NCBI GenBank assembly: GCA_963771715.1
Contig: CAVYUQ010000006.1
Location: 1 to 64,000, forward strand
Reading direction: 5' to 3'
Length of the DNA: 64,000 nt
From: JACVRW01 sp963771715
GTDB taxonomy: Bacteria > Actinomycetota > Thermoleophilia > Solirubrobacterales > Thermoleophilaceae
Shown here: positions 28,385 to 39,164 of the stretch, in pieces
Numbering within the stretch: position 1 is the stretch's first letter
Layout: the number at the start of each line of letters is the position of its first letter
Translations under genes and position numbers: made by a program
The notes under the pieces: generated by a model
Told to the model about the DNA's origin: nothing
Seen by the model: only the letters and a program-made list of their open reading frames with translations
Databases searched by the model: none

Positions 28385-28388
<4 letters not shown>
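25554..28388 (+). CDS. fdhA: Formate dehydrogenase alpha subunit, NuoG-like N terminus, cysteine form
   Basis: A 944-residue molybdopterin oxidoreductase. Residues 1-230 are NuoG-like: a [2Fe-2S] ferredoxin domain (PVLCHDERYDPVGVCRVCAV), then two [4Fe-4S] sites (CILCDRCVRACDDIQG; SCVTCGECVAACPTGAL). The catalytic part begins with a further [4Fe-4S] motif (VCPYCGVGCALTYHV). The metal ligand is in DHCTRLCHASSV: Cys398 stands where FdhF has selenocysteine, followed by His399. Such subunits pair with NuoE/NuoF-like proteins to form cytoplasmic NAD-dependent formate dehydrogenases, which matches the next gene. GTG 25554 start; the stop overlaps the next gene (GTGA). Reaction: formate to CO2, reversible in principle. 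Confidence 0.9.
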
Positions 28389-29998
<1,610 letters not shown>

Positions 29999-29999
29999 C

Positions 30000-31235
30000 G
30001 TGAGCGCCCGCGGGCAGCGCGAGTTCTTCACCGTCCGGACGGTGTCGGAGGCCCTGAGCGGATTCCGCCCGGCGCGCCGCACCGCCGTAGAGACGGTCGG
30101 GCTCGACGACGCGCTTGGCCGCGTCCCGGCCGAGCCGCTGAGCGCGCCCGACGCGCTGCCCGGCTTCGCGCGCGCCACAGTCGACGGCTTTGCGGTGCGC
30201 GCCGCGGACACCTACGGCGCCTCCGAGGGACTGCCGAGCTATCTCGACGTGGCGGGCGAGGTCCGCATGGGCGCGCCGCCCGAGGTCGAGGTGCGGCCGG
30301 GGACCGCGGTGGCGATCGCGACCGGAGCGCCGCTGCCGCCGGGCGCAGATGCGGTCGTGAAGGTGGAGCACACGCAGGCGGCCACCCCGGAGCTGCTCGA
30401 GATCCTGCGCCCGGCAACCCCAGGGGAGGGAATGGTCCGCGCCGACGAGGACGCCGCCGCGGGCGCCGAGCTCGTGCCGGCCGGCCGGCCGCTGCGAGCC
30501 CAGGACCTCGGGATGCTGGCCGCGGCCGGTCTTGTGGAGGTGGCGGTCCACGCGCGCCCGCGCGTGACCATCGTCTCGACGGGCGACGAGCTCGTGTCGC
30601 CCGACTCGCCCTCGCTCGCCACCGGCCAGGTCCGAGACGCCACCGCCCCGGCGCTCGCCGCGCTCATCCACGAGGCAGGCGGCGAGGCCCACTTCGCCGG
30701 CATCGTGCCCGACGACCGCGAGGCGCTCGCCGCGACGCTGCGAACGGCGCTGCCCGAGAGTGACGTGCTCGTGGTGTCGGCCGGGTCGTCGGTCGGCGCG
30801 CGGGACGAGACCGCCGCCGCGATCGCCTCGCTCGGAGAGCCAGGAATCTGGTGTCACGGCCTGGCCTTCCGGCCCGGCAAGCCAACTCTGCTCGCGGACT
30901 GCGGCGGCGTGCCGGTGATCGGCCTGCCAGGCAATCCACGCTCGGCGCTGGTGGTGTTCCGCCTGATCGGCATGCCGATCGTGCGCCAGGTGGGCGGCTG
31001 CACGGACCCGCCACCGGAGCCGACCGTGCGCGCCCGCCTCGAGCGCGACCTGCCCTCCGCGGCCGGGCGGCTCGACGTCGTTCAGGTGCGCCTCGAGGAC
31101 GGCGAGGCGGTGCCGCTGTTCGGCAGCTCGTCGCTCCTGTCGATCCTCACCGCGGCCGACGGCTACGTCGTCGTGCCGGAGGCAGCCACAGGCCTGGCGG
31201 CGGGCAGCGAGGTCGAGATCACGCTGTACCGCTAG
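30000..31235 (+). CDS. moeA: Molybdopterin molybdenumtransferase MoeA
   Basis: A 411-residue enzyme that inserts molybdate into adenylated molybdopterin. Features: VGLDDALGRVPAEPL, the loop PGFARATVDGFAVRAADT, VAIATGAPLPPGADAVVKVE, the MogA-like domain IVSTGDELVSP, SAGSSVGARDETAAA and the C-terminal GLPGNPRSALVVF. GTG 30000 is one base after the NuoEF stop, so it belongs to the same transcript. A related loop in other MoeA proteins reads PxxxxSxMDGxA; here Ser/Met are Arg/Val. The stop overlaps the convergent tetR stop. Confidence 0.92.
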   Translation: MSARGQREFFTVRTVSEALSGFRPARRTAVETVGLDDALGRVPAEPLSAPDALPGFARATVDGFAVRAADTYGASEGLPSYLDVAGEVRMGAPPEVEVRPGTAVAIATGAPLPPGADAVVKVEHTQAATPELLEILRPATPGEGMVRADEDAAAGAELVPAGRPLRAQDLGMLAAAGLVEVAVHARPRVTIVSTGDELVSPDSPSLATGQVRDATAPALAALIHEAGGEAHFAGIVPDDREALAATLRTALPESDVLVVSAGSSVGARDETAAAIASLGEPGIWCHGLAFRPGKPTLLADCGGVPVIGLPGNPRSALVVFRLIGMPIVRQVGGCTDPPPEPTVRARLERDLPSAAGRLDVVQVRLEDGEAVPLFGSSSLLSILTAADGYVVVPEAATGLAAGSEVEITLYR

Positions 31236-31849
31236 CTGTCCTGAAGCGCGTCGATCCCGCCGCGCAGGAAGAGCATGGCGTCGTCGAGCACGGCGAGCGC
31301 CTCAGCCTTGGCCCCCGGCACGCGCTGCTCGGCCTTCTCGTCGAAGGTGCCCTCGAGCGAGTTCAGTGCCGCCATTGCCGCGGCGGCCACCAGGCGCGGA
31401 CGTAGCGCGTCCTGCGGCTCGCCGAGATCTTCTGCGATCGCCTCGAGCAGCAGCTCCTGGATTCGAGCCATCACGCCGCCCTGGAAGTTGGCCAGCCCCT
31501 CGTCCTCGCGGCACAGCCGCTTGCGCAGGAGCGCCTCGTCCTCCTCGGAGATCCACTCGTCGAACATCGCGTCGATCCAGCGCCGGAGTGCGTCGAACGC
31601 GGTCTCGTCAGGCAGGCGGTTGCGCAGTGCGCTTGCCAGGCCGTCGAGGTCGCGGTCGACGTTGTAGAAGACGACCGCCTCCTTCGACGGGAAGTAGGAG
31701 AAGAACGTGCGCGGTGCGACGTCGGCGGCGGTGGCGATGTCGGCAATCGTGGTGGCGTTATAGCCGCGCTCGGCGAAGAGGCCCATGGCCGCCTCGATGA
31801 TCTGCTCGCGTGTGCGCTGCTTCTTGCGTTCCCGCAGTCCCTCTGGCAC
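31232..31849 (-). CDS. TetR-family transcription regulator
   Basis: A 205-residue repressor. Residues 8-55 are the TetR helix-turn-helix (RTREQIIEAAMGLFAERGYN, ATTIADIATAADVAPRTFFS, YFPSKEAVVF). The C-terminal ligand domain has no recognised specificity. GTG 31849 is chosen because the helix-turn-helix starts normally about ten residues later; upstream in-frame codons run into the AT-rich promoter. Divergent from the MMPL transporter gene, which it probably represses. A palindrome in the shared promoter (31921-31933) is the likely operator. Confidence 0.9.
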   Translation of the reverse strand: MPEGLRERKKQRTREQIIEAAMGLFAERGYNATTIADIATAADVAPRTFFSYFPSKEAVVFYNVDRDLDGLASALRNRLPDETAFDALRRWIDAMFDEWISEEDEALLRKRLCREDEGLANFQGGVMARIQELLLEAIAEDLGEPQDALRPRLVAAAAMAALNSLEGTFDEKAEQRVPGAKAEALAVLDDAMLFLRGGIDALQDS

Positions 31850-31920
31850 GTGCCAATAGTAGCGAACATGCACGAAATGTAAAAAGAGAGCTAAAGCAAG
31901 TCTGCAGCTATTGCAAATTC

Positions 31921-31933
31921 GCACACGATGTGC
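31921..31933. promoter_or_regulatory. Candidate TetR operator
   Basis: GCACA-CGA-TGTGC, a perfect five-base inverted repeat with a three-base centre, flanked by the further matching words GCAAA (left) and TTTGC (right). It ends 12 bases before the MMPL start in the only AT-rich gap of the area, so a bound repressor would block transcription or initiation. Confidence 0.5.
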
Positions 31934-31945
31934 TTTGCTACCTGA

Positions 31946-34165
31946 ATGGCCCATTTCCTCGGATCCCTGGCCGCCTCGGCGGCGGAACACTGGAAGCGCT
32001 CACTCGCGATCGTGGCGGTGGTGGTCGTCGCGGTCGGCGTTGCGGCGAGCGCCGGCGGCGGCTCGTTCGTCGACGACTTCAAGACCCCTGGCACGGAATC
32101 GCAGACCGCGATCGACGTGCTGCAGAAGCGCTTCCCGGCGGCGTCGGGCGACACCGCCAACGTGGTCTTCGCCGTTGATTCGGGCACCCTTCGCGGGCCC
32201 AAGCGGCAGGCCGCGATCGAGCGGACGATCGAGGAGATCCGCGCTCAGCCGCACGTGACGGGCGCGCCGAGCCCGTTCGCCAAGGACAGTGGCCAGCTCT
32301 CCAAGGACGCGCGCATCGCCTATGTGCCGGTCCAGTACAACGACACCGCCCCCATGCTCGGCAAGGAGCCGGGCCAGCGGCTGGAGCAGGCATCCAAGCT
32401 CGGTGAACGTGCCGGCCTCGAGGTGTCCCGCAACGGGGCGATCGTCGACCAGGCCGAGCAGACCACCGCCCCGGTCGGCGAGCTGATCGGCGTGGCGGTG
32501 GCGATCATCGTGCTCACGGTCGTGTTCGGCTCGGTGGCAGCGATGGCCCTCACGCTGATCTCCGCGCTGATCGCCCTGGCCGGCGGCCTGCTGCTGCTGC
32601 AGTTCGCCAGCGCCTTCGCCGACTTCCCCAGCTTCGCGCCCACGCTCGGCATCATGCTCGGGCTCGGTGCGGGCATCGACTACGCGCTGCTGATCGTGGG
32701 GCGCTATCGAGAGCAGCTCGCGAGCGGTGACAGCGTCGGCCACTCCGCGCGCGTGGCGAACGCTACTGCCGGGACGTCGGTGGTCGCGGCCGGAGCGATC
32801 GTGGTGGTGGCGATCTCGGGCCTGCTCGCCACAGGCATCCCCTTCGTGGGGCAGATGGGGATCGGCTCGGCGATCATCATCGCCGTGGTCGCGGTCGGCG
32901 CGGTCACCGTGCTGCCCACGCTGATGGGAGCCTTCGCCCGCCGGCTGCGCCCCAAGCGACCAGAGGACGTGGAGCCGTCGCAGCGCTTCGCGCGCTGGGC
33001 GGGGATGATCACGCGCCGGCCGCTCGTGGCCGCCATCGTGGGCGGGCTCGTCCTCGTCCTGCTCGCCACGCCGCTGGCCTCGCTGCGCCTCGGCCAGCCT
33101 GACGACGGGAACGACGCCGCGGGCTCGACCACCCGCGTGGCCTACGACCGGCTCGCCGAGGGCTTCGGGCCCGGCTTTAACGGGCCGCTCGTCCTAGCCG
33201 CCACCACCCCCGCTGACGGCTCGGGCAAGACCACTCTGAGCCGGGTGCAGCAGGCGGTCGCGAAGGACCCGGACGTGGCCTTCGTGTCCCCACCGCAGCC
33301 GTCACCGAAGGGAGACGCCGCGGTCCTCAACGTGATTCCCAAGAGCTCGCCGCAGGACCAGAGCACCACCGATCTGGTCCAGCGGCTGCGCGACGACGTG
33401 CTCCCCGGCGCCACGCGCGACTCACAGGTGAGGGTCTACGTCGGCGGTGCCACGGCGACGCTCCAGGACCTGGCCGACAAGATCGCCAGCCGGCTGCCGA
33501 TCTTCATCGCCATGGTCGTCGGACTCAGCGTGCTGCTGCTGATGGCGGTGTTCCGCTCCCTCTGGGTGCCGCTCGTCTCCGCCGCCTTCAACCTCCTCTC
33601 GATCGCCGCGGCCTACGGCGTGGTGGTGCTCGTCTTCCAGGACGGCGTCGGCTCGAGCCTCCTGGGCGTGGACGGCGAGGTGCCGATCGTGTCCTTCGTC
33701 CCGCTGTTCATGTTTGCGATCCTGTTCGGCCTGTCCATGGACTACAACGTCTTCCTGCAGTCGCGCATCCGCGAGGAGTACATGCGCGGCGCGGGGCCGG
33801 CGGAGAGTGTCGTGCGGGCGATGTCGCGCGTGGGCAAGATCATCCTCGCGGCCGGCGTGATCATGACGAGCGTCTTCCTAGGCTTCGTCTCCGATCCCGA
33901 CGTGGTCGTGAAGACGATCGGCCTCGGGCTCGCCTCCGCGATCCTGATCGACGTGCTGGTGGTGCGCATGGTGGTCGCCCCGGCGGTGATGACGCTGCTC
34001 GGCGACCGCGCCTGGACGCTGCCCGCCTGGCTCGACCGTGTGCTCCCACGGATCTCGCTCGAGGGTGAGCTCCACGACGAGCAACGCCCCCCGGAGCCGG
34101 TGGGCCGCGAGCGCACCGGCATGGCTCCGGGCCGCCCCGCCGAGTCGCCGACAGCCGCGGGATAA
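31946..34165 (+). CDS. MMPL/RND-family membrane transporter
   Basis: A 739-residue transporter of the MMPL group, which exports lipids, siderophores or drugs by proton antiport. It shows the duplicated layout: helix 1 (residues 17-35), a soluble loop 36-175, helices 2-6 with LGIMLGLGAGIDYALLIVGR (proton-relay GxxxDY), then helix 7, a second loop and helices 8-12 with FAILFGLSMDYNVFLQSR. The C terminus is short and polar. Regulation is probably by the divergent TetR. ATG 31946; the next gene starts 38 bases downstream. Confidence 0.9.
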   Translation: MAHFLGSLAASAAEHWKRSLAIVAVVVVAVGVAASAGGGSFVDDFKTPGTESQTAIDVLQKRFPAASGDTANVVFAVDSGTLRGPKRQAAIERTIEEIRAQPHVTGAPSPFAKDSGQLSKDARIAYVPVQYNDTAPMLGKEPGQRLEQASKLGERAGLEVSRNGAIVDQAEQTTAPVGELIGVAVAIIVLTVVFGSVAAMALTLISALIALAGGLLLLQFASAFADFPSFAPTLGIMLGLGAGIDYALLIVGRYREQLASGDSVGHSARVANATAGTSVVAAGAIVVVAISGLLATGIPFVGQMGIGSAIIIAVVAVGAVTVLPTLMGAFARRLRPKRPEDVEPSQRFARWAGMITRRPLVAAIVGGLVLVLLATPLASLRLGQPDDGNDAAGSTTRVAYDRLAEGFGPGFNGPLVLAATTPADGSGKTTLSRVQQAVAKDPDVAFVSPPQPSPKGDAAVLNVIPKSSPQDQSTTDLVQRLRDDVLPGATRDSQVRVYVGGATATLQDLADKIASRLPIFIAMVVGLSVLLLMAVFRSLWVPLVSAAFNLLSIAAAYGVVVLVFQDGVGSSLLGVDGEVPIVSFVPLFMFAILFGLSMDYNVFLQSRIREEYMRGAGPAESVVRAMSRVGKIILAAGVIMTSVFLGFVSDPDVVVKTIGLGLASAILIDVLVVRMVVAPAVMTLLGDRAWTLPAWLDRVLPRISLEGELHDEQRPPEPVGRERTGMAPGRPAESPTAAG

Positions 34166-34203
34166 GGCGAGCGGAGCGGTAGGAGCGGCACTATTAGACC
34201 TTC

Positions 34204-36105
34204 ATGGGCCACACCACGCCGTTCATCCATGATCGCCCCGCCGCCGAGGCGCTCGCCGCATGGGAGGAGGCGTGCGCCGACGCCGGATGTCCCGAGCGGC
34301 TGGAAACGGTCCGGCTCCAGCTGGACGAGGCGGTTGGCCGCGTAACGGCAGAGCCGGTCTGGGCACGTACCTCCTCCCCTCCCTTCGACGCCGCGGCAAT
34401 GGACGGAATCGCGGTGCGCGCCGCGGACACCGTCGGCGCGAGCGAGACCACGCCGGTGCGCCTCGAGGCGGGTGCCTTCGAGATCGTGGACACGGGCGAC
34501 CCGATCCCGGGGGACTTCGACGCCGTCGTGATGCGCGAGGACGTGCACACGGACGGCGCCGCCGTGGAGCTGCGTGCCGCCGCCGCGCCCTACCAGCACG
34601 TGCGCTCGATCGGGGAGGACGTGAGCGCGGCCGAGCTGCTGCTGCCGGCGGGGCACCGGCTGCGGCCTGTGGACGTGGCAGCGGCCGGCGCGGCCGGAGC
34701 CACCGAGCTCGTCGGTGCGGCGCCGGCCGGTCGTGACCGTGATCCCGACCGGCGACGAGATCCGCCCGGTCGGATCCGAGCTCGGCGCGGGCGAGCTCCC
34801 CGACACGAACTCGGTGATGCTCGCCGCCCAGGCGGAGGCAATCGGATGCGAGGCGCACCGCTTCGAGGTAACGCCCGACATCCCCGACGAGATCGCCGCG
34901 GCGGTGCGCACAGCCGCAGCGAGGTCGGACCTCGTGATCGTGATCGCGGGCTCGAGCGCGGGCCGCGACGACCACACCGCGGCCGTGGTCGCCGAGGTGG
35001 GAACGCTGGCAGTGCACGGCGTGGCCGTTCGGCCCGGGCACCCCGTGGTGCTCGGGGCCGCTGACGCCACGCCGATCCTGGGCGCCCCGGGCTACCCGGT
35101 GTCCGCGTCGCTCACGTTCGACATCTTCGCCGCGCCGCTGCTGGCCCGGCTCGAGGGCGCGCCGCCGCCGGAGGCCCCTGTCGCGCAGGCGCGGCTCGCC
35201 CGCAAGCTGGCGTCCACGATGGGGATGGACGACTGGGTACGTGTCCGGCTCGGACGCGTGGGCGGGCGGCTGGTGGCCACACCGCTCCCGCGCGGGGCCG
35301 GCGTGCTCACCTCGCTGGTGCGGGCCGACGGTCTGCTGGTCGTCCCCGCCGAGCTCGAGGGACACCACGCCGGCGAGGAGGTGCCGGTGCGCCTGCTCAG
35401 GGGCGTCGGCGAGATCGAGCGCACGATCGTGGCCACGGGCTCGCACGACCTGGTGCTCGACCTGGCCGCCTCGACCCTGCGCGAGCGCGACCCGCGGCTG
35501 ACCCTCGCGTCGTCGAACGTCGGCTCGCTCGGCGGGCTGACGGCGCTGCGCGACGGGCTCTGCCACGTGGCGGGCTCGCACCTGCTCGACCCGGAGAGCG
35601 GGGAGTACACGCTGCCGTATCTCGAGCGCCTGATGCCCGATCGTGCGGTGTCTGTGGTGCGGCTGGTGCACCGGGAGCAGGGGTTGATCGTTGCGCCGGG
35701 TAATCCCAGTGGAACTTCGAGCATTGAGGATGTGGCCGAGCGCGGGTTGCGCTACGTGAATCGGCAGCGGGGCGCCGGCACTCGGGTGCTGTTGGATCAC
35801 GAGCTCGCGCGCCGCGGCATCTCCCCGGAGGCGATCGTGGGCTACGAGCGCGAGGAGCACACGCACCTCGCGGTGGCCGCCGCCGTGGCGGCGGGCCGCG
35901 CGGACTGCGGACTGGCGTGCTGGCGGCGGCGCGAGCGTTCGGGCTGGACTTCGTGCCGGTGGCGCAGGAGCCGTACGACCTGGTCTTCGAGCCCGACCCG
36001 ATCCTCCACCCCCTCTGGGCCCTGCTCGAATCCGAGGACTTCCGCCGCGCCGTGACCGACCTAGGCGGCTACGACACCGCCGAAATGGGCCGCCGCATCC
36101 GCTGA
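34204..36105 (+). CDS. MoeA fused to a periplasmic-binding-protein-like (LysR effector-type) domain, two frameshifts
   Basis: About 633 residues after correction. Residues 1-400 are a second MoeA: PFDAAAMDGIAVRAADTVGA, VTVIPTGDEIRPVG, AGSSAGRDDHTAAVV and GAPGYPVSASLTFD. This copy keeps the MDGIA motif that the first moeA has lost. Residues about 410-633 are a PBP-like domain: IVATGSHDLVLDLAAS, ASSNVGSLGGLTALRDGLCH, APGNPSGTSSIEDVAERGLR and GLDFVPVAQEPYDLVFEPD, as in ModE/LysR-type substrate sensors. An extra base near 34714 and a missing base near 35914 break the frame. Known in archaea and some bacteria; the second domain may bind molybdate, tungstate or pterin. Not overlapping the MMPL gene. 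Confidence 0.88.
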
Positions 36106-36110
36106 CCGAG

Positions 36111-36157
36111 TCGAGTGTCGAGTTACTCCCCCTATAGGCCAGTAAGTCGACACTCGA
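36111..36157. repeat. Large imperfect palindrome between convergent genes
   Basis: Arms of 17 bases, TCGAGTGTCGAGTTACT and AGTAAGTCGACACTCGA, match at 16 positions. The 13-base loop contains the eight-base palindrome CCTATAGG. It sits between the stop of the moeA fusion (36105) and the stop of the cyclodeaminase gene (36177), so it could be a bidirectional terminator. The AT content and inner palindrome are unusual for this genome, so a protein-binding or REP-like element is also possible. Confidence 0.65.
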
Positions 36158-36176
36158 TGGTGCGGCGGCGATGCGC

Positions 36177-36734
36177 TCAGCGCGGGATAGGCGCGTGCGG
36201 TGGCGGGGGTGGCCGGCCCGTGCCGGTTGCCCGCGCGTTCACCGCTCGTAGTTCGGCCTTCCGGGCGCGCTCGAACACAGGGCCGCTGCCCACGTTGATC
36301 TCCACCAGCCGGAACGCGGCCGACGCGGCGGCCTCGGCGAGCACCACGCCGGTCAGGGCGTCGCCGCGGACGGATGCCGAGGCCGACGCTGCCACCTCGA
36401 CCCCGAGCTCGGCCACCTCGGCGGCGGTCTCGGCGATCATCGCCGGCGGCTCGCTCGCCGCCGCGAGCGCCAGCTCGCGCTCGTGCTCGTCCCGCGCCTC
36501 CAAAACCGGCGCATAGGAGGACATCTCCTCCTGAGCCAACCTCAATGCCCGCGCGCGAAGCGCGCCCGCCTGGTCGGCCACGCGGTCGGAGCTTGCGAGC
36601 CGCGCGGCCATCTCGACCAGCGCAGCGGCGAGCGCGGCCGCGACGGCCGCCGAGCTGCCCCCTCCGGGCGCCGGCGTCCCAGCCGCAACTTCGGCGAGGA
36701 ACGCCTCCAAGGGCTCTTTGCTCAGGCCTGCCAC
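36177..36734 (-). CDS. Cyclodeaminase/cyclohydrolase-family protein (FTCD-like)
   Basis: A 185-residue helical protein with the family signature AAGTPAPGGGSSAAVAAALA and a second typical segment RGDALTGVVLAEAAASAAFR, then LVEINVGS. In this family (FTCD C-terminal domain, FchA) the enzymes act on formimino- or methenyl-tetrahydrofolate. The product therefore probably serves C1-folate metabolism. GTG 36734 is the likely start (19 bases from the divergent PhyH start). The C-terminal tail is proline-rich (TGRPPPPPHAPIPR). Confidence 0.75.
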   Translation of the reverse strand: MAGLSKEPLEAFLAEVAAGTPAPGGGSSAAVAAALAAALVEMAARLASSDRVADQAGALRARALRLAQEEMSSYAPVLEARDEHERELALAAASEPPAMIAETAAEVAELGVEVAASASASVRGDALTGVVLAEAAASAAFRLVEINVGSGPVFERARKAELRAVNARATGTGRPPPPPHAPIPR

Positions 36735-36753
36735 GCGCGGGTACCGTAGCGCC

Positions 36754-37599
36754 GTGGTCACCGACGAGCAGGTGGAGAGCTTCCGGCGCGACGGCTTCCT
36801 CATCATCGAGGAGGGCCTCGTCTCAATGGCCGCTGTCGAGATCCTCCGCGAGCGCTTCGCCGCGCTGTTCGACGGCGACTACCCCACCGGAATCGCCCCC
36901 GACGAGGTGAACTGGAAGCGCGGCCGCGATCCCGACGACGTGACCCGCCAGATCTGCAACGGCTGGCGCGCCGACGACCTGATCGCCGCCCAGGTGCTGA
37001 GCGAGAAGACCGGCCGCATCGCCGCCCGCCTCGGCGGCTACCGAGGCACGCGCATGCTCCAGGACAACTGCCTCTGGAAGCCGCCCGGGACGAAGTCGCT
37101 CGGCATGCACCAGGACGGCTCGTATGCCGGCTACCTGAGCCCGCCGGAGATGATCACCTGCTGGGTCGCGCTCGACGAGACGTTCGCCCAGGGCGGCACG
37201 ATCGAGTACGTGCGCGGCTCGCACCTGTGGCCGAAGGCGCCACCCGACCGCGGCAGCTTCCACGCGCCCGAGAACTGGCTTGCGCCGCTGGACGGCGCCA
37301 CGCCCGAGGGCGTCGAGGCCGAGCGCGTGCCCGTGGTGGTGAAGCCCGGCGGCTGCGCATTCCACCACTCGCTCACCTTCCACGGCTCGGGTCCGAACGA
37401 GTCGACCGTCGAGCGCCGAGCGCTCGTCTCGCACCTCGTTCCCGTCGAGACGCGCTTCCACCCGAACAACACGGACCTCGTCTACTCGCGCTACCGCCGC
37501 CGCGGCGACCTCTCCCTCGATGAGTCGTTCTTCCCCGTCCTGTACGACGAAAACGGCGGCAGGTCCGCCTGGCTGGCAGACCTGCCGCCGCTCCCGTAA
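36754..37599 (+). CDS. Phytanoyl-CoA dioxygenase (PhyH)-family oxygenase
   Basis: A 281-residue Fe(II)/2-oxoglutarate oxygenase. The metal-binding HxD is in SLGMHQDGSYAGY and the distal His in FHHSLTFHGSGPN, with an Arg for oxoglutarate (VERRALVSHLV). Family N terminus: TDEQVESFRRDGFLIIEEGL. The substrate is unknown; relatives hydroxylate acyl-CoA chains, ectoine or small metabolites. GTG 36754 is preferred to the upstream ATG because it leaves room for the divergent cyclodeaminase. Its last codons encode the hairpin at 37555-37589. Confidence 0.88.
   Translation: MVTDEQVESFRRDGFLIIEEGLVSMAAVEILRERFAALFDGDYPTGIAPDEVNWKRGRDPDDVTRQICNGWRADDLIAAQVLSEKTGRIAARLGGYRGTRMLQDNCLWKPPGTKSLGMHQDGSYAGYLSPPEMITCWVALDETFAQGGTIEYVRGSHLWPKAPPDRGSFHAPENWLAPLDGATPEGVEAERVPVVVKPGGCAFHHSLTFHGSGPNESTVERRALVSHLVPVETRFHPNNTDLVYSRYRRRGDLSLDESFFPVLYDENGGRSAWLADLPPLP
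37555..37589 (-). terminator. 11-bp hairpin inside the PhyH 3' end, after the MFS gene
   Basis: GGCGGCAGGTC (37555-37565) and GACCTGCCGCC (37579-37589) are perfect inverted arms with a 13-base loop. The element lies within the last 15 codons of the PhyH gene and starts 11 bases beyond the stop of the convergent MFS gene, so it is placed to terminate MFS transcription. Confidence 0.5.
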
Positions 37600-39147
37600 C
37601 TAGGCGGCCGCCGGCTCCGGCAGCGCCGCTGAGGCGTTGCGAGCGCGCGCCCGCGAGGGCAGGAACGCCGCCGCGATCAGCGCACCGGCGAGCGCGACGC
37701 CCGCCGCCAGCGTGGCCGTCGTCGACATCGCGTCGACGAACGACTGGTTCGCCACCTGGGTCAGACTCGCGGCGGCCTCGCCGCCCATCTGAGCCGCCAC
37801 GTCGTGCGCTCCGCCGACGCTGTCGCTGGCGGCCTCCGCTGCGTCGTGCGGCAGGCCCTTGACGGCGCCGTCCATGCCGTCGCCGTAGCTGCTCGCCAGC
37901 ACGCTGCCGAGCACCGCAACGCCGAGCGTGCCGCCGACCTCGCGGACCACGTCGTTCATGGCCGAGCCGATGCCCGCCTTGGCCTTCGGCAGCGAGCCCA
38001 TGATCGACTCCGTGGCGGGCGACATCGCCAGCGACATGCCCACGCCCATCATCGTCAGCGCGATCGCGACGCGGCCGTAGCCGGTGTCGACGCCGCAGGT
38101 GCCGAGCAGGTAGAGCGCGCTCCCCACAGTGCCGAGCCCGGTCGCCACGACGATCTTCGTGCCGATCCGCTCGGTCGCCGCAACCGAGAGCTTCGTGGCG
38201 CCGATCAGGCCGCCGGCCACCGGCAGCATCCGGATGCCGGCCTCGAGTGCCGTGTAGCCCATGACCGACTGCAGGTAGGTGGTCAGGAAGTACACGACGC
38301 CCATCAGCGCGAAGAACACGAACGCGACCGAGATGCTCGCCGCGCTGAAGCGCAGGTTGCGGAACACGCTCACGTCGAGCATCGGGTGGCTAGAGCGGCG
38401 CTCCCACGCGACGAACGCGGCCATGATCGCCGAGCCCGCGGCGAACGCGCCGAGGATCTTCGAGTCGGTCCAGCCCCGCTCCGAGGCCTCGATCAGGCCC
38501 CACACGATGGCTGTAAGACCGGCGATCGAGAGAGCGGCACCCGGGAAGTCGAGCTTCTTCGGCTCCGGGTCACGCGACTCGGGAATCAGGATGGCCCCGG
38601 CCACCAGGCCGATCGCCACGATCGGGATGTTCACGAGGAAGAGGCTGCCCCAGTCGAAGTGCTCGAGCAGGAAGCCGCCCGAGATCGGGCCGATGGCGAT
38701 GCCCATCCCCGACACGGCCGCCCAGATTGCGATCGCCTTCGGACGCTCGTCCTCGGGGAAGATGTTCGTGAGGATCGAGAGCGTCGTCGGCATGATCGCC
38801 GCGGCGCCCACGCCCATCAGTGCACGCGACGCGATCAGCTGGGTCGTGCCGGGCGCGCCGGCGGCAAACAGCGAGCCGATTCCGAAGACCACGAGCCCAA
38901 AGGTCAGCGCCTTCTTGCGCCCGAAACGATCACCAAGCGAGCCGGCGATCAGCAGCAGCACGGCGAACACGAGCAGGTAGCTGTCCACGATCCACTGAAG
39001 CTGGCTGGAGCTCGCGTCGAGCTCTTCGCGGATCGTCGGCAGTCCGACGTTGAGAATCGTGTTGTCCACCGACACGATCAGGAGGCTCATCGCGAGCACG
39101 ATGAGCGCCTGCCAGCGCCGGGCGTAGGGGGTGGTGGTGCCTGACAT
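37600..39147 (-). CDS. DHA2-family (14-TMS) MFS drug exporter
   Basis: A 515-residue EmrB/QacA-type proton antiporter. Motif A is GSLGDRFGRKKAL after helix 2, motif C is MGIAIGPISGGFLLEHF, and the first helix carries the DHA2-typical SVDNTILNVGLPTIREEL. About 14 hydrophobic segments are visible. ATG 39147 is preceded by AAGGAGGAG. It lies 17 bases after the small gene at 39165 on the same strand and is divergent from a giant LuxR regulator, which may control it. Confidence 0.92.
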   Translation of the reverse strand: MSGTTTPYARRWQALIVLAMSLLIVSVDNTILNVGLPTIREELDASSSQLQWIVDSYLLVFAVLLLIAGSLGDRFGRKKALTFGLVVFGIGSLFAAGAPGTTQLIASRALMGVGAAAIMPTTLSILTNIFPEDERPKAIAIWAAVSGMGIAIGPISGGFLLEHFDWGSLFLVNIPIVAIGLVAGAILIPESRDPEPKKLDFPGAALSIAGLTAIVWGLIEASERGWTDSKILGAFAAGSAIMAAFVAWERRSSHPMLDVSVFRNLRFSAASISVAFVFFALMGVVYFLTTYLQSVMGYTALEAGIRMLPVAGGLIGATKLSVAATERIGTKIVVATGLGTVGSALYLLGTCGVDTGYGRVAIALTMMGVGMSLAMSPATESIMGSLPKAKAGIGSAMNDVVREVGGTLGVAVLGSVLASSYGDGMDGAVKGLPHDAAEAASDSVGGAHDVAAQMGGEAAASLTQVANQSFVDAMSTTATLAAGVALAGALIAAAFLPSRARARNASAALPEPAAA

Positions 39148-39164
39148 GTGCTCCTCCTTGGGAT

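Noticed and set aside
36718..36753. ATG start at 36718 for the PhyH gene
   Set aside because: It would overlap the divergent cyclodeaminase start and adds 12 residues that do not fit the family N terminus; GTG 36754 is better.
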